DNA of 15,923 nucleotides from Alphaproteobacteria bacterium (lineage in GTDB: Bacteria; Pseudomonadota; Alphaproteobacteria; JABSOH01; JABAAW01), in NCBI GenBank assembly GCA_014238935.1, contig JABAAD010000002.1:9026-24948 (forward strand). Direction: 5' to 3'. A program made the translations under genes and the position numbers. The notes below the pieces were generated by a model. It saw only the letters and a program-made list of their open reading frames with translations. It made no database searches and was not told the origin of the DNA. Each line of letters opens with the position of its first letter. Position 1 is the first letter of the stretch. Below are positions 14,033 through 15,923 of the stretch, in pieces.

Positions 14033-15923
14033 ATGACGCAATCTTCTACCCAAGTCCGCGAAGTCGTGTGGCAGCCCTCAGAGGAGCGGATTGCCGAGAC
14101 GCTGTTGCACGATTTTTGTAAGCACCACACCCCTTTTCACGCTCAAGGCGCACCGAGGCAAAAGAAAGATTACCACGCGCTCCTGCGCTGGTCGATTGAG
14201 GACAACGAGGCTTTTTGGCATGCCCTGTGGCGATTCGCCGATGTCGTAGGGGAGACGGGCGAACCCCCCTTCGTCGAGGCGGGAGGGAACATGAGGACGA
14301 CAAGATTTTTCCCTCGCGCAAAGCTGAACTTTGCAGAAAACCTTTTGCGCGGAGACGACGAGGAAATCGTCCTTTCCAGCTGGCTCGAGCAAGGCGAGCA
14401 TGCGCAATGGAGCCGCGGCGTGTTGCGCGACAAGGTTGCAGCATGCGCACGGCTGTTGCAAAAAGCAGGCGTGCAGCCGCACGACAGAGTCGCTGCCGTT
14501 TTGCCGAACGGGTTCGAGGCGGTCGTGGGATTGCTGGCTTCCGCCGCGCTCGGTGCGGTGTGGACGAGCGCATCTCCCGATTTCGGTGCCACCAGCATTC
14601 TCGACCGTTTTTTGCAAACGCGCCCGAAGGTGTTGCTGCTCGCCTGTGGCTACGGCTACGGCGGAAAGTTCTTCGATCGACGCGACCAAATGGAAAAGGT
14701 GATCCGCGGCTTGCCTTCGCTCGAACAAGTATTCGTCGTCAGCGCGCGTTGCGGAAAACGGGACGCCGCCTTCGCTGCCGACATCGTCACCAAGCAGGGC
14801 AAAAAGATAGTTCTGCGCTCCTTCGCCGAAGCGTTGGACGAGGAGCAGGCAAGGGATGCTACGCCGCTTTGCTACAAAGCTCTGCCCTTCGACCATCCTT
14901 TATGCATTCTCTACTCGTCGGGAACGACGGGCGCGCCGAAGTGTATCGTTCATCGTGCGGGCGGGGCGTTGTTGAAACACCTCTCGGAGCATAAGCTTCA
15001 CGCCGACATCAGAGCTTGCGACCGTGTCTTTTTTTTCACCACCTGCGGTTGGATGATGTGGAACTGGCTTACAAGCGCGTTGTGTTGCGGTGCGCGAGTC
15101 GTGCTTTACGACGGCGCGCCCATGTTCGACGAAGGACGCAGGCTGTGGCAGATGGCGGAAGAAGAGAAACTGACCCACTTCGGCGCGTCCGCAAAATACT
15201 ACGCCGCCTTGGAACAATCGGGGTTTGTTCCGCGCGACCGATTCGAGACGACAAGCCTGCGCGCGACCTTCTCGACGGGATCGCCGCTTGCGCCGCAAGG
15301 GTTTGACTTCATGGCGCATGCTTTGTCGTCCTCGAAACCTTTTCCTTCTTCGATCAGCGGCGGAACAGACCTCTGCGGTTGTTTTGTGATGGGGTGTCCG
15401 AGCATGCCCGTCTATCGAGGCGAAATTTCCGTCTCTGTCTTGGGCATGGCGAGCGAGGTTGTAGATGCGCACGCACAACCCGTGCTTGACAGGCAGGGCG
15501 AGCTGGTGTGCGCACGGGCATTTCCTTCCATGCCCTTGGGCTTTTTCGGCGACGACCATGAGCAATCGTTCTATCGCAGCGCTTACTTTGAAAGATTTGT
15601 CGAGCGCGACCTTTGGCATCAGGGCGACTATGCCGAGCAGCACAGCGCGAGCGGCGGCTTCACGATCTTTGGACGCTCGGATGCGACGCTCAATGTCGGC
15701 GGCGTGCGCATTGGCACCGCAGAGATTTATCGGCAAATCGAAAGCATGGAGCAAATCTTGGAGGCGGTCGCCGTCGAGCACACCCTTCCCGACATCTCTA
15801 CGCGCATTCTGCTCTTCGTGCGGCTGGCGGAAGGGGTTGTGTTGGACGAGGGGTTGCGTCACAACATTGCCGAGCGTCTGCGCAACGATTGTTCGCCGCG
15901 TCATGTACCGTCGCGCATCTTTG
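14033..15923 (+). CDS. acetoacetyl-CoA synthetase (3'-truncated by window edge)
   Basis: ATP-dependent ligase of the acyl-adenylate family: acetoacetate + CoA + ATP gives acetoacetyl-CoA + AMP + PPi, used in ketone-body and polyhydroxybutyrate metabolism. The frame is open from ATG 14033 to the window end: 630 codons of an expected ~650-670. Family-specific motifs: VWTSASPDFGATSILDRF (from residue 176), phosphate loop YSSGTTGAPK (294-303), TTCGWMMWNW (336-345, diagnostic of acetoacetyl- rather than acetyl-CoA synthetase), GGTD (443-446), PVYRGEIS, ELVCARAFPSMPLGFF, QGD (530-532) and hinge GRSDATLNVGGVRIGTAEIYR (from 547). The C-terminal catalytic lysine motif (PRTxSGK) would be just beyond the edge. 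No terminator or promoter in the 28-base gap, so likely an operon with hemF. Confidence 0.96.
   Translation, partial: MTQSSTQVREVVWQPSEERIAETLLHDFCKHHTPFHAQGAPRQKKDYHALLRWSIEDNEAFWHALWRFADVVGETGEPPFVEAGGNMRTTRFFPRAKLNFAENLLRGDDEEIVLSSWLEQGEHAQWSRGVLRDKVAACARLLQKAGVQPHDRVAAVLPNGFEAVVGLLASAALGAVWTSASPDFGATSILDRFLQTRPKVLLLACGYGYGGKFFDRRDQMEKVIRGLPSLEQVFVVSARCGKRDAAFAADIVTKQGKKIVLRSFAEALDEEQARDATPLCYKALPFDHPLCILYSSGTTGAPKCIVHRAGGALLKHLSEHKLHADIRACDRVFFFTTCGWMMWNWLTSALCCGARVVLYDGAPMFDEGRRLWQMAEEEKLTHFGASAKYYAALEQSGFVPRDRFETTSLRATFSTGSPLAPQGFDFMAHALSSSKPFPSSISGGTDLCGCFVMGCPSMPVYRGEISVSVLGMASEVVDAHAQPVLDRQGELVCARAFPSMPLGFFGDDHEQSFYRSAYFERFVERDLWHQGDYAEQHSASGGFTIFGRSDATLNVGGVRIGTAEIYRQIESMEQILEAVAVEHTLPDISTRILLFVRLAEGVVLDEGLRHNIAERLRNDCSPRHVPSRIF

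Noticed and set aside
15029..15036. Run of eight T bases in the acetoacetyl-CoA synthetase gene, a possible slippage or frameshift site
   Set aside because: The frame is correct on both sides with conserved motifs before and after (phosphate loop and TTCGWMMWNW), so no frameshift is present here.
14900..15904. 334-codon minus-strand ORF opposite the acetoacetyl-CoA synthetase gene
   Set aside because: The plus-strand frame contains all diagnostic family motifs and stays open; the antisense frame is His/Arg-rich and unrecognisable.

Overview
The window is a core-metabolism locus from a bacterium, most likely an alphaproteobacterium. It is dominated by a compact, collinear operon for proton-pumping NADH:quinone oxidoreductase (respiratory complex I). 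The lineage call rests on four things: nuoC and nuoD are separate genes rather than fused as in Escherichia coli; NuoG lacks the extra N7 cluster motif; NuoE carries the alphaproteobacterial/mitochondrial-type C-terminal tail (GSQ-GR-AEP pattern); and NuoD, NuoH, NuoI and HemF read like alphaproteobacterial proteins. GC content is moderate to high by eye, roughly mid-50s percent. I cannot resolve the family or genus.

Layout. Positions 4 to 12938 hold thirteen genes on the minus strand, transcribed nuoA-B-C-D-E-F-G-H-I-J-K-L-M (right to left), with no foreign gene inserted. Gaps are 4 to 59 bases, and nuoE and nuoF overlap as TGATG. NuoM ends at the left edge, so nuoN, if present, lies outside. 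NuoE/F/G form the NADH-oxidising module with FMN and Fe-S clusters. NuoB/C/D/I form the quinone-reducing connecting module. NuoA/H/J/K/L/M form the membrane proton-translocating arm. The diagnostic cluster ligands and most of the known proton-channel residues are visible, so the complex looks functional.

Positions 12939 to 13101 are a divergent intergenic region. It contains a (TAGA)4 repeat, an FNR/CRP-like dyad (8 of 10 consensus bases), a 14-bp inverted repeat and an 11-codon leader ORF whose stop overlaps the hemF start. On the plus strand follow hemF (oxygen-dependent coproporphyrinogen III oxidase, 13102 to 14004) and, 28 bases later, an acetoacetyl-CoA synthetase gene running off the right edge (14033 to 15923, 630 codons present).

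Together the genes concern aerobic energy metabolism: complex I feeds electrons to quinone, HemF makes the heme precursor needed by cytochromes, and acetoacetyl-CoA synthetase activates acetoacetate for entry into central metabolism or polyhydroxybutyrate turnover. I see no phage, transposon, CRISPR, tRNA, rRNA or defence gene and no undescribed multi-gene system. The most notable unexplained signals are small: several short in-frame tandem duplications (NuoM, NuoB, HemF), a 13-bp-period repeat in the nuoB-nuoC spacer, and possible oxygen-linked regulatory structure in the divergent promoter region.
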